Positions 49,627 through 61,150 of a stretch of 64,000 nt of DNA are shown in pieces. Under the pieces are notes generated by a model. It saw only the letters and a program-made list of their open reading frames with translations. It had not been told where the DNA came from and did no database searches. The stretch is from Silene conica (lineage: Eukaryota; Streptophyta; Magnoliopsida; Caryophyllales; Caryophyllaceae), in assembly GCA_029255685.2 (NCBI GenBank), contig CM055317.2, positions 71,909,460 to 71,973,459 on the forward strand, written 5' to 3'. The position numbers and the translations under genes were made by a program. Each line of letters opens with the position of its first letter. Position 1 is the stretch's first letter.

Positions 49627-52146
49627 TGTAACAATTTGTGTTTTAAAGTGCTTTATTAGCTTTAAGGTTATATTATGTCACCTTCTTTGTGTTCGTTAAA
49701 TGCTTTATTGATCAGTTGTGTTGACTTTGGGATGGTGAACTTCGGGGACGAAGTTCATTTTAAGGAGGGAAGACTGTAATAACTCGTATTTTGTTGTTAA
49801 TATGTTGTGTTTTATTTTAATTCTAAGTTCTTATTTTGGCACGTAGGGATAGTTTTTGGACGTAGTACTCGATAATTAATTGATCGCATAAGGTGTTTTA
49901 TATTTTTGTGAAGTTAGTCAAGTGTCGAGTATGAGTCGTAGTTATCAAACCGGGTTTTAAAAGCTTTTGGGGAACCTCGAGGTGTGTGCCAAGTAGGACA
50001 GCCCATCTCGAAATCAGAAGCAAGCCCATACCCATATATCAGAATTTTTTTCATAAACCCTTGTGTGCAGCCTTATAAAACACTCCCAAAACCCTAACCC
50101 TAATCTAGTCGACACCTGCCTATCACACACATCTTACAGCAGCCGCCACAGAGAGTAGTGAGGGAGGTTTACACGGTGGTCTAGGGTGGTCTAAGGGTGG
50201 TAGTTTCGCGCAGGAAAAGAGGTACACACACACGCACCCTTCGTTCTTCTCTGTTGTCGTTTGTTTTATGGCTTTTGTACACTTATGTAGTCATGCTTAA
50301 AGTTTCTGATCTTCACGTATTATGAATCTAGGAGGTGTAGTACTCGTTTTCAAATCTTTGTTGTGTCTTCTTTGGCTGCTTAGGACCTCCGTCGACGGCC
50401 GTTTAGTTGTTGGTGTCAGAACAGTAAGTTAATTTTCAGAACAGTACGTTTTATGTGGGTTGTTTTCGTGCCTTCTTGAGTCTTCATAGGTACCCGTTTT
50501 AGAGGTTTGTTAGAGCAGTTTATATGGGGGTATGCAGGGCTGTCGTAGGGTGGTTCTTGTGGTGGTCCTTAGTCGTGTACCAGGTTTTTAAAGTGAGGTT
50601 CGTTTTAATGGTTGCAGCGTGAAACAGGGAGTTGTTTTGGGTAGGCTTAGTATATTGTCGTGTAAGTGGTGGTGTTTGCGGTGTCAGCAACCACTAGCTT
50701 CGTCCCTGGAACCACCGTGGCTCAAGGGAGAGCCTGGTGGTGTCATGGGTGAAGGCGGTGGTCGCGTTTGGTGGCAGAAGGGGCGTGTATATGGGTGGTT
50801 TGGTCACGGTATGGTTCTGTTCGCGTTTCCCTGTTCGCGTGTTCCTGTCGTGCTTTACTATTGTTTGCGTGGGGGCTGTTACTTAAGCTACTATTGTTTA
50901 ATTAGTAAGATGTTAGTATTAAAACCATTAATATTATTATTGATATAGTAAGAGTTCAAATTTTATTAGCTTTGTTATTTATATTGTTATTGATACTATA
51001 ATTTATTTTAATGTTAGTAATGGTTTGAGTATGTCAAAAGTTAGCAAAATGTGGCTTTTGTCTTTGTATGCTATATTTAGTAAGTACTAATTTTAGTAAG
51101 TCCATAATTAGTAAGTCTTTATATAGTGAGTTATTTGGGTAATAATCGATATGTATATTTAGTTAATAATTTTTGGTACGTGTACGAACATGCTGATATG
51201 TACTTAGTCGCGAGAAGCTATAAGTAAATTAATTATGAGTGAGTGATTTAGTAATGTTGGATGTATGAATAGAATTTAATATTAAGTAATGTTTTTAGGA
51301 ACTGAATTTGAAGTGGAATATTTCTAGACGTTGACTTCTATTCGCAGACTTGCTACTTCCAGGTAGGATACACTGACCTTATAATCTATGATGTGTTATG
51401 AATGGATTTTGGATTGTGTGTTATGGATGCTGAGTATGATTGATATGAGAATGATATTGGTTGGATTAGATTATTATTATTGGCATGAGCATTTCATTAT
51501 TTAATGGTATGATTGATTAAGAGTATTGTTGCATTCATGAGCATGGCATATGCATTGGTTACTGAGAAAGATGTGAATCAGGTGTTGATCTGATATAAAG
51601 CCCAGGGTGGTTCTGCAGACCAGGCCTGGTGTCTTATCAGCTGTTGAGCTGGTGTTCGGTGACGACCGATTATAGTCTGCCGGGAGGTTCGGTATGGCTG
51701 GGTGTTTCGGGTTTGAGATTGTGATTGAGATTGAGATTGAGCTCGAGCATATCATTGCATTTGCATATCATAATTGTTGCATTATTTATTATTGTGTTAT
51801 CCTACTCAACCGCGAGGTTGATAGTGTATTCGTGTACACCTACGATGATCCGGAATGGGGAGTAGATTCTACAGGTCAAAGACAGTTGGCTTAGGAGCTT
51901 GGGCAAGGAGAGAGACATGGCTTGGACCTACTTAGAATTAGATCACATACATAGATGTTATCAGTTGTACTTTATTTCTTGCGTAATAGTTGTAATATTA
52001 AAAGTTTTAATTTAATCAGTTCTTATATAAAGTACTTTGGTTTGTTTTACTTTGTTATTCACTACCTCGGACATTCCGAGATGGTAACAACTCTATTTAT
52101 TTGAGAATGTCTTGTTAAAGGCTCTTAAATAAATGGGGGTGTTACA
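49627..52146 (+). repeat. 3' LTR of the young element
   Basis: Same length as the 5' LTR (2520 bp) and nearly identical. Confidence 0.95.
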
Positions 52147-52451
52147 CTTCTAGTTTCACAACATAAGCTTCTAGTTTCACAACATAAGCTTCTAGTTTCA
52201 CAACATAAGGAAAAGAAACTTAAGATATGGGATGAGAATCAAAAAAACAGGCACTTAGATTCACACAGCTAGATAATAAGGAAAATAAACTTGATTCATT
52301 AAAAATATCATTCATACATAGCTAGGTAATTACACAAAAAGGCTGCCTTGATAGACGTAATTACAGAAGAGCACTACAAAACACTAAAACCGAGCACATT
52401 TAGACCAGCCACTATCACGGCAAAAAGTGATACAAAAGTTGAGGAGCTGTG

Positions 52452-53078
52452 CTACATATCGAGCAACAAAGGTAAATCTAAATATGATAAAGTTGCCCGA
52501 GTCAGCAAGCGTGCTGCAGTATCAAGTGATATGTCATGTTTTGGAGATGGCACATGTAAATTGTCAATCAACACATTCACTTTTGGGTTTTCAGCACCAG
52601 TGAGATCTCTAAGGTGTCCTCTTTGCAAAACATTGTCGCCTTGGTAAAAATGTAGGAGTAATTTAGCTCCCGGATCATTAGTCATAAAGCACTTGCATCT
52701 TTTATAAATTATTCTATAACCCCTACGAATGATTCTCACACCATTGACATCATTAATATGCAGATTAATCCCATACACAACTGCAATGACAGGTGCACTA
52801 GGGTGTATGAGAAAAAGTTGAGACCAGTTCCGACAGACCAACGCCATGTTTGCCTTATCTTGGTTACACTTAAGTCGTTTGAAGATGCTATTCATTACAT
52901 CTTGATTATTGAAAACAGCCAGTTGGGGTTGATAACGATTGTTAGTGACCTCAACAGTCCATAAGGGAGCAAATGAGAATTTCATAGCCTCTTTTTTTTC
53001 TCTTATATAATTCCGGACAAAATATGCTTTATCCTCTGCAAGAACATTCACTACCCACCCCTTGCACCATGTTTCCAT
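52452..53078 (-). CDS. F-box-like protein 2 of element B
   Basis: 208 residues from METWCKGWVVN. The F-box-like segment is NNQDVMNSIFKRL..ANMALVCRNWSQLF (~65-100), and the shared core is INDVNGVRIIRRG, IIYKRCKCFM and HLRDLT. The C-terminal ~60 residues differ from copy 3. A likely 5' leader splice (acceptor TTGTAG) lies just upstream, as in copy 3. Confidence 0.62.
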   Translation of the reverse strand: METWCKGWVVNVLAEDKAYFVRNYIREKKEAMKFSFAPLWTVEVTNNRYQPQLAVFNNQDVMNSIFKRLKCNQDKANMALVCRNWSQLFLIHPSAPVIAVVYGINLHINDVNGVRIIRRGYRIIYKRCKCFMTNDPGAKLLLHFYQGDNVLQRGHLRDLTGAENPKVNVLIDNLHVPSPKHDISLDTAARLLTRATLSYLDLPLLLDM

Positions 53079-53104
53079 AATTGACCAGAGGTAACCTACA
53101 AGCA

Positions 53105-53760
53105 TACATTGTGAAACCCAGACTATTACATTTCACATAATAAGGGCTTAGTTTCACAATCTAAGCTTCTAGTTTCACAGAATAAGGGCTGAGAATCACA
53201 GAAAAAGCCAAAGAAAACTTAAACTGTGAAAAACAAGAAGCTTACATTGTGAAACACAAAACTCATACATTCACAAAATATGGGCTTAGTTACACAATAT
53301 AAGCTTCTAGTTTCACAGAATAAGGAAAAGAACACTTAAACAAGAAACTTACATTGTGAAACCCAAACTCTTAAATTTCACAGAATAGGGGATTAGTTTC
53401 ACAATATAAGATTCTAGTTTCACAAGCTAAGCTTCTAGTTTCACAAGCAAAGATTCTAGTTTCACAGAATAAGAGCTGAGAATCACAGAAGAAGAAAAAG
53501 AAACTTAAACTGTGAAACAAAAAAAGCATCTAGTTTCACAGAATAAACTTCTGGTTTCACAGAATAGGTTTCTAGTTTCACAAGTTAAGATTTTTGTTTC
53601 ACAAGTTAAGCATCTAGTTTCACAAGTTCACAGTTTCACACTTTCACAGTATGTTCTTCCTGTTTCACAACCTAAGCTTCTTGTTTCACAAGTTAAGCTT
53701 CTAGTTTCACAACATAAGCTTCTAGTTTCACAGAAGAAGAAAAAGAAACTTAAGATAATA
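53105..53760. repeat. B-word array between F-box genes 2 and 3
   Basis: About 25 units, nearly all in TAGTTTCACA orientation. Confidence 0.85.
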
Positions 53761-53919
53761 AGGAAAAGAAACTTGATTAATTAAAAATATCATTCATACA
53801 TAGCTAGATAATTACACAAAAGGCTGGCTTGATAGATGTAATTACAGAAGAGCACTACAAAAAGACATTTAGGCCAGCCATTAAGATGCAAAAAGGTGAT
53901 ACAAAGTTGAGCAGCTATG

Positions 53920-54549
53920 CTACATATTGAATGCCAAGAAAGGCAAATCAAAATAAGATAGTTTTGCCCGAGTCATAAACTCTGTCGAAGTAGCAACTGC
54001 TAAGTCAAGTTCTGAAGATGGCACATCTAAAATGTCAAGCATCTCTTGTGTTTGGTCGATTTCAGCATCAGTGAGATCTCTAAGGTGTTCACTATGGTAA
54101 GGATTTTCACTTTGCAAATAATGTAGGAGTAATTTAGATCCCGGATCATTTGTCATAAAGAACTTGCATCTTTTATAAATGATTCTAGCACCCCTACGAA
54201 CTATTCTCACACCATTGACATCATTGATACGCAGAGAAATCCCATACGCAACTCGAATGAGAGGTGCACTAGGGTGTAGGAGGAAAAGCTGACACCAGTT
54301 CCGACAGACCAATGCCATGTTTGCCTTATCTAGGTTACACTTAAGTTGTTTGAAGATGTTATTCATTACATCTTGATTATTAAAAACAGCCAGTTGGGGT
54401 TGATAACGGTTGTTTGTGAGCTCAACAGTCCGTAAGGGAGTAAATGAGAATGCCATGGCCTCTTTTTTTTCTGTTATGTAATTCTGGACATATTCTGCTT
54501 TATCTTCTGCGTGAAGATTCACTACCCACCTCTTGCACCAGTTTTCCAT
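53920..54549 (-). CDS. F-box-like protein 3 of element B
   Basis: 209 residues from MENWCKRWVVN. It is the copy closest to copy 2, with long identical stretches such as NRYQPQLAVFNNQDVMN and IHPSAP/LHPSAP. The F-box-like segment is at ~65-100, the basic IIYKRCKFFM core at ~135, and EHLRDLTDAEI at ~170. No interruption is seen. Genes 2 and 3 are a recent tandem duplication; gene 1 is an older one, now separated from them by the LTR retrotransposon. It is the nearest gene to the right-end promoter. An unrelated protein with a chance F-box resemblance remains possible. Confidence 0.62.
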   Translation of the reverse strand: MENWCKRWVVNLHAEDKAEYVQNYITEKKEAMAFSFTPLRTVELTNNRYQPQLAVFNNQDVMNNIFKQLKCNLDKANMALVCRNWCQLFLLHPSAPLIRVAYGISLRINDVNGVRIVRRGARIIYKRCKFFMTNDPGSKLLLHYLQSENPYHSEHLRDLTDAEIDQTQEMLDILDVPSSELDLAVATSTEFMTRAKLSYFDLPFLAFNM

Positions 54550-54624
54550 ATTTGACCAAAGGTAATTAAGTTTAAAACCACAAAGTAACCTACAAGCATT
54601 ACAAAATAGAATCAAAAAGCATAC

Positions 54625-55195
54625 ATTGTGAAACACAGACTCTTAGATTTCACATAATAAAAGGCTTAGTTTCACAACCTAAGCTTTTAGTTTCACATAA
54701 TAATGACTGAGAATCACAGAATCAGAAAAAGAACCTTAAACTGAAAATAATAGAAAATAAACTTAAAACTGAAAGAGACTTATTATGTGAATCTAAGAGT
54801 TATATTGTGAAACTAGAAGCTTATGAAGTGAAACTACATGCTTATTTTATGAAACTAGTTGGCTATATTGTGAAACCTGTTGAAAAATCAGCCTGTTTTT
54901 TTGAATTCTTAACTTGTGAAACTAGAAGCTTATGAAGTGAAACTACATGCTTATTTTGTGAAACTAGTTGGCTATATTGTGAAACCTGTTGAAATCAGCC
55001 TGTTTTTTTTGAATTCTTAACTTATGAAACTAGAAGTTTATGAAGTGAAACTACATGCTTATTTTGTGAAACTAGTTGGCTATATTGTGAAACCTGTTGA
55101 AAAATCAGCCTGATTTTTTGAATTCTTAACTTGTGAAACTAGAAGCTTATGAAGTGAAACTACATGCTTATTTTGTGAAACTAGATGGCTATATT
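54625..55195. repeat. B-word array near the right end of B
   Basis: Four near-identical ~107-bp higher-order units (AACTTGTGAAACTAGAAGCT..GTTGGCTATATTG) make up 54790-55195. Confidence 0.85.
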
Positions 55196-55199
55196 ACTG

Positions 55200-55884
55200 A
55201 CACGAATACTACTTACTATACTGAAACTTACTCAAAACTCTTACGATCACATAAACTCGTTTCTCATCTCAAAACCCTAGATATCACTAATATGAAAAAA
55301 TAACAATAAACATTCAACTAATGATAATCAAGTAGGAAAATAGCAAAGAAAAACGACATTTCAGTACTTATAAGAAACAACATCCTAATTAACCCTAGAT
55401 ATTTTCATCACAAACCCTAGATATCACTAACAATGGAAAATAACAATAAACATTCAACTAATGATAATCGAGCAAGAAAATAGCAAAAAAAAAAACAAAA
55501 AAAAAACGTAAATCAGTAATTAAACTACTTAAATAACTTGCTGACAAAAATGTAACAGACTAACTACATGCAAATTCAAAGATGAAAAAAGATGAAGAAA
55601 CATACGAAGAAAATGAAGGACGACGATAGATTCTGGGAAGAAGATGAGACGAGTGAGCGAGCGAGCGAGCAAGCGAACGAGCGAGCGAGCGAGCAAGCGA
55701 ACGAGCGAGCGAACGAGCGAGATAGAGAGAGAGAAAGAGAGAGAGAGCAACGGGTTTTGTGATCGAATGAATTTGAAAAGACGCGAAATGAAGTAAGGAG
55801 TGTCAGTTTTTTTTTTATATTATATAGGACACGTGGCACAATATGATGCGTCCGTGATACTTAAATCTAACGGTTTAGAAGGGT
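55200..55884 (-). promoter_or_regulatory. Right-end leader/promoter region of element B
   Basis: Contains an ~80-bp direct duplication (55272 and 55422; AACCCTAGATATCACTAA..) and a (GAGC)n/(GAGA)n microsatellite (55650-55748), which reads as a CT-rich leader on the minus strand. By position it should drive the leftward genes. Confidence 0.45.
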
Positions 55885-55928
55885 CCCGACAGCCTCACCC
55901 TAAGAGGCCGGCCTCACGTGATTCAATT

Positions 55929-55950
<22 letters not shown>
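55885..55950 (-). repeat. Element B right terminal inverted repeat
   Basis: Read inward: (AG)n, GAATCACGTGAGGCCGG, with TGAGGCTG 19 nt after the first TGAG. The outer part is closest to the left end of G. Confidence 0.8.

Positions 55951-55995
<45 letters not shown>
55951..55995. repeat. (TA)n between B and F
   Basis: A 45-bp pure TA array. Confidence 0.95.
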
Positions 55996-55998
<3 letters not shown>

Positions 55999-56109
55999 TC
56001 TAGGATCGGGTGAGAACGATTATACGGTGCATACGGTGAGAACGAGTCACGTTCGTTGGATTAAAACACAATCAACGTTAAGAAATACCCACAACCCACA
56101 TTCTAGATA

Positions 56110-57450
56110 GATTTTTTGACGGAGTAGATAATTTTTTTTTTTTTTTTTACCTTTTTACACAAACTTAGATACATTTTTTTACGGAGTAAATACTTTTTTT
56201 TTTTTTTTACCTTTTTACGTAAACCTATATACATTTTTTTGACGGAGTAGATACATTTTTTTTACTTTTTTACGTAAACCTAGATACATTTTTTGACGGA
56301 GTAGATACATTTTTTTTTACTTTTTTTACATAAACCTATATACATTTTTTGAAGGAGTAGATTCATTTTTTTTTACTTTTTTTACATAAACCTAGATACA
56401 TTTTTCGAAGGAGTAGATACATTTTTTTTACTTTTTTTACATAAACCTAGATACATTTTTTGAAGTAGTAGATACATTTTTTTTTACTTTTTTACGTAGA
56501 CCTGGATACATTTTTTGACGAAGTAGATAAATTTTTTTTTTTCTTTTTTTACATAAACCTATATACATTTTTTGAGGGAGTAGATACATTTTTTTTACTT
56601 TTTTTTTACATAAACCTAGATACATTTTTTGAAGGTGTAGATACATTTTTTTTAGTTTTTTACGTAAACCTAGATACATTTTTTGACGGAGTATATACAT
56701 TTTTTTACTTTTTTTACATAAACCTAGATACATTTTTTGAAGGAGTAGATACATTTTTTTATACTTTTTTTACATAAACCTAGATACATTTTTTTACGGA
56801 CTAGATATATTTTTTTTTTTTTTACTTTTTTATATAAACCTAGATACATTTTTTAACGGATTAGATACATTTTTTTACTTAAATCTAAATTCATTTTCTG
56901 ACGGAATAAATAAATTTTTTTTTACTTTTTTACATAAACCTAGATACAATTTTTGACGGAGTAGATACATTTTTTTTACTTAAACCTAGATACTTTTTTC
57001 ACGGAGTAGATACATTTTTATTACATTTTTACATAAACCTAGATACATTTTTTGACGGAGTAGATACATTTTTTACTTAAACCTAGATACATTTTTTTTT
57101 AGTTTTTTACATAAACCTAGTTACATTTTTTTACGGAGTAGATACATTTTTTTTACATAAACTTAGATACATTTTTTGACGCAGTAGATACATTTTTTTT
57201 TCTTTTTTACATAAACCTAGATACATTTTTTTTACTGAGTAGATACATTTTTTTTACTTTTTTACATAAACCTAGATACGTTTTTTTACGGAGTAAATAC
57301 ATTTTTTTTTACATAAACTTAGATACATTTTTTGACAGATTAGATACAATTTTTTTTACTTTTTTTACCTAAACCTAGTTACATTTTTTTACGGAGTAGA
57401 TACATTTTTTGACGTAGGAGATACATTTTTTTTCTACTTTTTTACATAAA
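56110..57450. repeat. F-word tandem array
   Basis: About 22 degenerate ~57-bp units, each holding two TAGATACATTTTTT words separated by GACGGAGT and ACATAAACC segments, with T-run length variation. Confidence 0.9.
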
Positions 57451-57874
57451 ATTATTTTGTTATTATACAAGTATGTTATTTTGCGGTCATTTTTAATGAT
57501 AATACTTAATGAATGTATGGATGAATTTAATTTTACCGTTCTCCATCCATTTGGCAAAAATTATATTATTATCCACCAATCCACCCTATTATGATACTAT
57601 CCATTACGCTTAAAAGTTTTGAAACTCATTCTGCAAATAGATATAATTCTAAAACGATAGAAAGTGGAGCACATTTTTAACGATTTATAAGAAAATAATA
57701 CTTCTTAAAAGACTTACTTTAATTGTGTTATATAAAAAAACAATGCTATCCCAACTCATAATTATATAAAAATGACTAAATGAGTAATGAGGAGCTATAA
57801 TTTTCTAAAAGAAAAAAAGGGAATAACGCAAACAACGAAAAACATGAACTAAAAAATAAGTGTTCAAAATTAAA

Positions 57875-57965
57875 GGAGTTGGGAATCGAACCCGTGTGGA
57901 CCGATAGTTAACTTGAGAATCTAAGAGTTATGGCAGTAAACCACTAGACTAATTCTATTCGTAAC
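57875..57965 (-). ncRNA. tRNA-like / SINE-head segment with A and B boxes
   Basis: On the minus strand, TAGTCTAGTGG fits the pol III A box and GGTTCGATTCC fits the B box exactly, about 47 nt apart. No convincing full cloverleaf was drawn. It could be a tRNA pseudogene or the head of a SINE. Confidence 0.5.
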
Positions 57966-58144
57966 TACATTTTATTGTTTATTGTATATATACTTAAAAG
58001 ATACTGACATACTGCAAGTATGCGGTTGTGTTACCAATTATGTTTAATTTAAAATTTAATCTCAGCCTTTCAATTAACTCTCATCTAATGGAGGAGAGTC
58101 GTTCTCACCGTATGCACCGAATGATCGTTCTCACCGGATCTTGC

Positions 58145-58338
<194 letters not shown>

Positions 58339-58578
58339 TGAATCACGTGAGGCCGCTCTCTTAGCGCGAGGCTGCCGGACCATTCTAAACCGCTAGATGT
58401 AAAAAATTACAGATGCGTAAGATGATGCCACGTGTCCCTGTATAATTTCAATACCTGAAATTTTCCATCATCGTCAATTATTTACGATCATCTCCCTCAT
58501 CTCCGTCATTCACTCCAATCATTTTCTCTCTTCAGGTTGTCTTTATTATTGCTTGTCTACGTTATCGCTCTCCATCTT

Positions 58579-58818
58579 TCAAGGTTTGTTTATCCTTATT
58601 TTCATTGATTTTGATTGATTTTGAATTGATCCAATTATTTTATACGGTTTGATTGGAGATCGAAATTCATAAATACTGCTTGGTTTAGCAAAATCTTGCT
58701 TGGTTTTGTTGGTGTCTCTCCTAGGGTTCTTATTCTTGTTATTGTCGTTGGAGTGGTGATTAGATGATTTGACGTCTTCGCGAGCGACGGAAGCAGGAGA
58801 TCTGCAGCAATTCCCCAT
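58579..58818 (-). pseudogene. Captured CPK13-like first-exon fragment
   Basis: Starts MGNCCRSPASVAREDVKSS, which strongly resembles the N-terminus of plant calcium-dependent protein kinases of the CPK13 type, including the MGNCC myristoylation/palmitoylation signal. From about residue 20 the sequence is Asn/Lys-rich, and it ends after 79 residues with no kinase domain. In the host the intact protein is a membrane-attached Ca2+-activated Ser/Thr kinase; here only the N-terminal targeting peptide is present inside a MULE. Minus-strand sequence upstream (58819-59050) may be captured 5' leader. Confidence 0.55.
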
Positions 58819-58859
58819 TGATTTGGGGAATTAGTTTGAAAATGTAGCAAGTATGAACC

Positions 58860-59968
58860 CTAATTGGTGCAGGGCAGCGTGATGATAATGATGACTGGCA
58901 GAGGCAATGTAGCAGACCTGGTTAACCAAGTTTGTTGCAGACTTTGTGCGAAACTGAAGATTAGACCTCTGGTTTGGTTTGCTTGGTTTTTCCGAATAAG
59001 TGAATAAATAGGGTGAATGCGGAATTGAGCATGTACAGAATAGTTTGGATTGCTTTAGACAATAAGCACTACTGGTCTGGGTGCTGCTGTTGCAGGAACG
59101 GTACATCAGGGGCAGGCAAGAGCAAGTCCAGGGCTGCTGTTCTGATTCTGTGGGCTTGCAGGGACTGGCTGGGTCTGGTCTAGTCTGTTTCAGCAGGACA
59201 AGTCAGATCAGTGGTGTTATGGATGGCTTAGAGCATTTGCAGCAGCGGTGTTTGGCAGGAAGTGGAGTTGTTTGGGACGGCACCTACCAGCCATATGCTG
59301 ATCGAACCAGGTGCCGTGGAAGCGCGGACAAGGGGATGCAATACTGAACTGCAGTCAGGTGTTGTGCAGTAGTTGCTCTGGTTCAATTTAAACCAGCAGT
59401 AGCTAATTTCTTGCAGCAAACATAGATTGGGCAGAGTAGGCAGGTAGTTGATCAGTTGAGGGATCGTAAGGGTCTGGACGTCGGCAGTATAACAGGCTGT
59501 GCGTGTGGCAGGTCTGTTCGCTGGTAGTGCAGACTCTGGCGACTGTAATGCAGGAAGGGTTTACGGAAGAGGCTGCTCTTCTGGTCTGCTGTCAACACCA
59601 GTAACAGCCCATGGGAACGGCACTTTCAGGAGTGCATTCTCTACATGGTTGCTGGAATGCGAATTGTTGGAGATGGTCGCGGGTCTGGTTTATGCGCAGG
59701 AGTGGTATATTTAGTGCAGGAAATGTGTTTGCATAAAATCTGAACTGGGCAGCTTGTCACAGGGCAGAGTGCGGAGAAACTGTCTCACGGTTTGCAAGAA
59801 GGGATAAGGAGTGGTGTAATGTGATCGATGGTTATGAAGAACGAAAGACTACAAGGAGCTATTATAGGGCAATCTTAGATTGCTTACGAATACATTGTAT
59901 TAGTTGTAGTCTCATATGTACATTTGTTTTTTGATATATTATATACTTACCTTTTACCCAAAAAAAAA
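58860..59968 (+). other. Unassigned segment ending in poly-A
   Basis: GC-richer than its surroundings, with many CTGG/CAGG motifs, and ending at 59959-59968 in an A10 run preceded by 3'-end-like sequence. It may be a retroposed or captured transcript. Open frames within it (up to 88 codons) show no known motif. Confidence 0.35.
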
Positions 59969-60225
59969 AGTCTAAGTTACACGAAATAAAGGTCCGGTTT
60001 CACAAATTAAGGTCCAAGATTCATGAAATAAGAAATTAAACATTTCGTGACTAAACAAATATTTTAAGTCCAAGTTTCACGAAATAAAGTCCCGGTTTCA
60101 CAAATTAATGTCCAAGTTTCACGAAATTAATGAATCGCCTGAAACGACAGTGAAGAGGCGGCGGAGGTGGAGGCGGAGGTGGAGGCTTGTCGATTTTGGT
60201 TTCCTCTTTCTCATGATCATCTTAA

Positions 60226-60955
60226 CTGTGAAACTAGAAGCTTAACTTGTGAAACTAGATGCTTAATATGTGAAACTGGAAGCACATATTGTGAAACTGT
60301 AAAACTGTGAAACTAGATGCTTAACTTGTGAAACTAGAAGCTTATTCTGTGAAACTAGAAGCTTAACTTGTGAAACTAGATGCTTAAGATGTGAAACTGT
60401 AAGCAAATATTGTGAAACTGTGAAACTGTGAAACTAGAAGCTTAATTTGTGAAACTAGATGCTTAACTTGTGAAACTGGAAGCAAATATTGTGAAACTGT
60501 GAAACTAGATGCTTAACTTGTGAAACTAGAAGCTTATTCTGTGAAACTAGAAGCTTAACTTGTGAAACTAGATGCTTAAGATGTGAAACTGTAAGCAAAT
60601 ATTGTGAAACTGTGAAACTAGAAGCTTAATTTGTGAAACTAGATGCTTAACTTGTGAAACTGGAAGCAAATATTGTGAAACTGTGAAACTGTGAAACTAG
60701 ATGCTTAACTTGTGAAACTGGAAGCAAATATTGTGAAACTGTGAAACTGTGAAACTAGATGCTTAACTTGTGAAACTAGAAGCTTATTCTGTGAAACTAG
60801 AAGCTTAACTTGTGAAACTAGATGCTTAAGATATGAAACTGTAAGCAAATATTGTGAAACTGTGAAACTGTGAAACTAGATGCTTAACTTGTGAAACTAG
60901 AAGCTTAACTTGTGAAACTGGAAGCAAATATTGTGAAACTGTGAAACTAGAAGCT
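60226..60955 (+). repeat. B-word array in element G
   Basis: About 30 units of TGTGAAACTAGAAGCTTA with the variant AGCAAATATTGTGAAACTG. Higher-order blocks of ~120-190 bp are repeated. Confidence 0.92.
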
Positions 60956-61012
60956 TGGGGATGCGTGAGGTCCGGCGGCCTCATCCTAAGAGGCGGCCTC
61001 ACGTGATCCGGC

Positions 61013-61016
<4 letters not shown>

Positions 61017-61101
<85 letters not shown>
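61017..61101. repeat. (TA)n right of G
   Basis: An 85-bp pure TA array, the right border of the MULE chain. Confidence 0.95.
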
Positions 61102-61105
<4 letters not shown>

Positions 61106-61150
61106 TTTTTTTCAAGGTGAGACTTTGATATTTATTTTTTCAAAAATATA

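Larger units (their letters stand above)
44342..52146 (+). mobile_element. Young non-coding LTR retrotransposon
   Basis: Two 2520-bp LTRs flank a 2765-bp interior. A perfect 5-bp duplication CTTCT lies at 44337-44341 and 52147-52151, inside B repeats. The PBS and PPT-like tract are present, but gag and pol are absent. Only about five LTR differences were seen by eye (near 45738, 46036, 46526, 46595 and 46737), so insertion was recent. Mobility would depend on a related autonomous element. Confidence 0.95.
31314..55950. mobile_element. Giant MULE 'B' (transposase, dual ULP, three F-box-like genes)
   Basis: The ends are (AG)n followed by GGATCAAGTGAGGCCGG..GTGAGGCCG on the left, and inward GAATCACGTGAGGCCGG..GTGAGGCTG on the right; both abut (TA)n. 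Contents: rightward transposase, leftward PMD/dual-ULP gene, three leftward F-box-like genes, and arrays of a B-specific word (TGTGAAACTAGAAGCTTA). Without the LTR retrotransposon (44342-52146) and MITE (40803-41165) it is about 16.5 kb. A and B share architecture but not the repeated word or the detailed ends, so they are separate families of one group. Confidence 0.82.
55996..58148. mobile_element. Non-autonomous MULE-like element F
   Basis: 2153 bp. The ~50-bp terminal repeats are nearly identical: AGATC(C/G)GGTGAGAACGA, then GTGCATACGGTGAGAACGA. The two TGAG copies are 26 nt apart rather than 18-19. The interior is mostly a tandem array (56110-57450), then unique AT-rich sequence and a tRNA-like segment. 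No transposase is present. Confidence 0.88.

Noticed and set aside
59081..59714. Open frames of 71-88 codons in element G
   Set aside because: No motif or homology is recognisable; G+C-rich sequence readily gives such frames.
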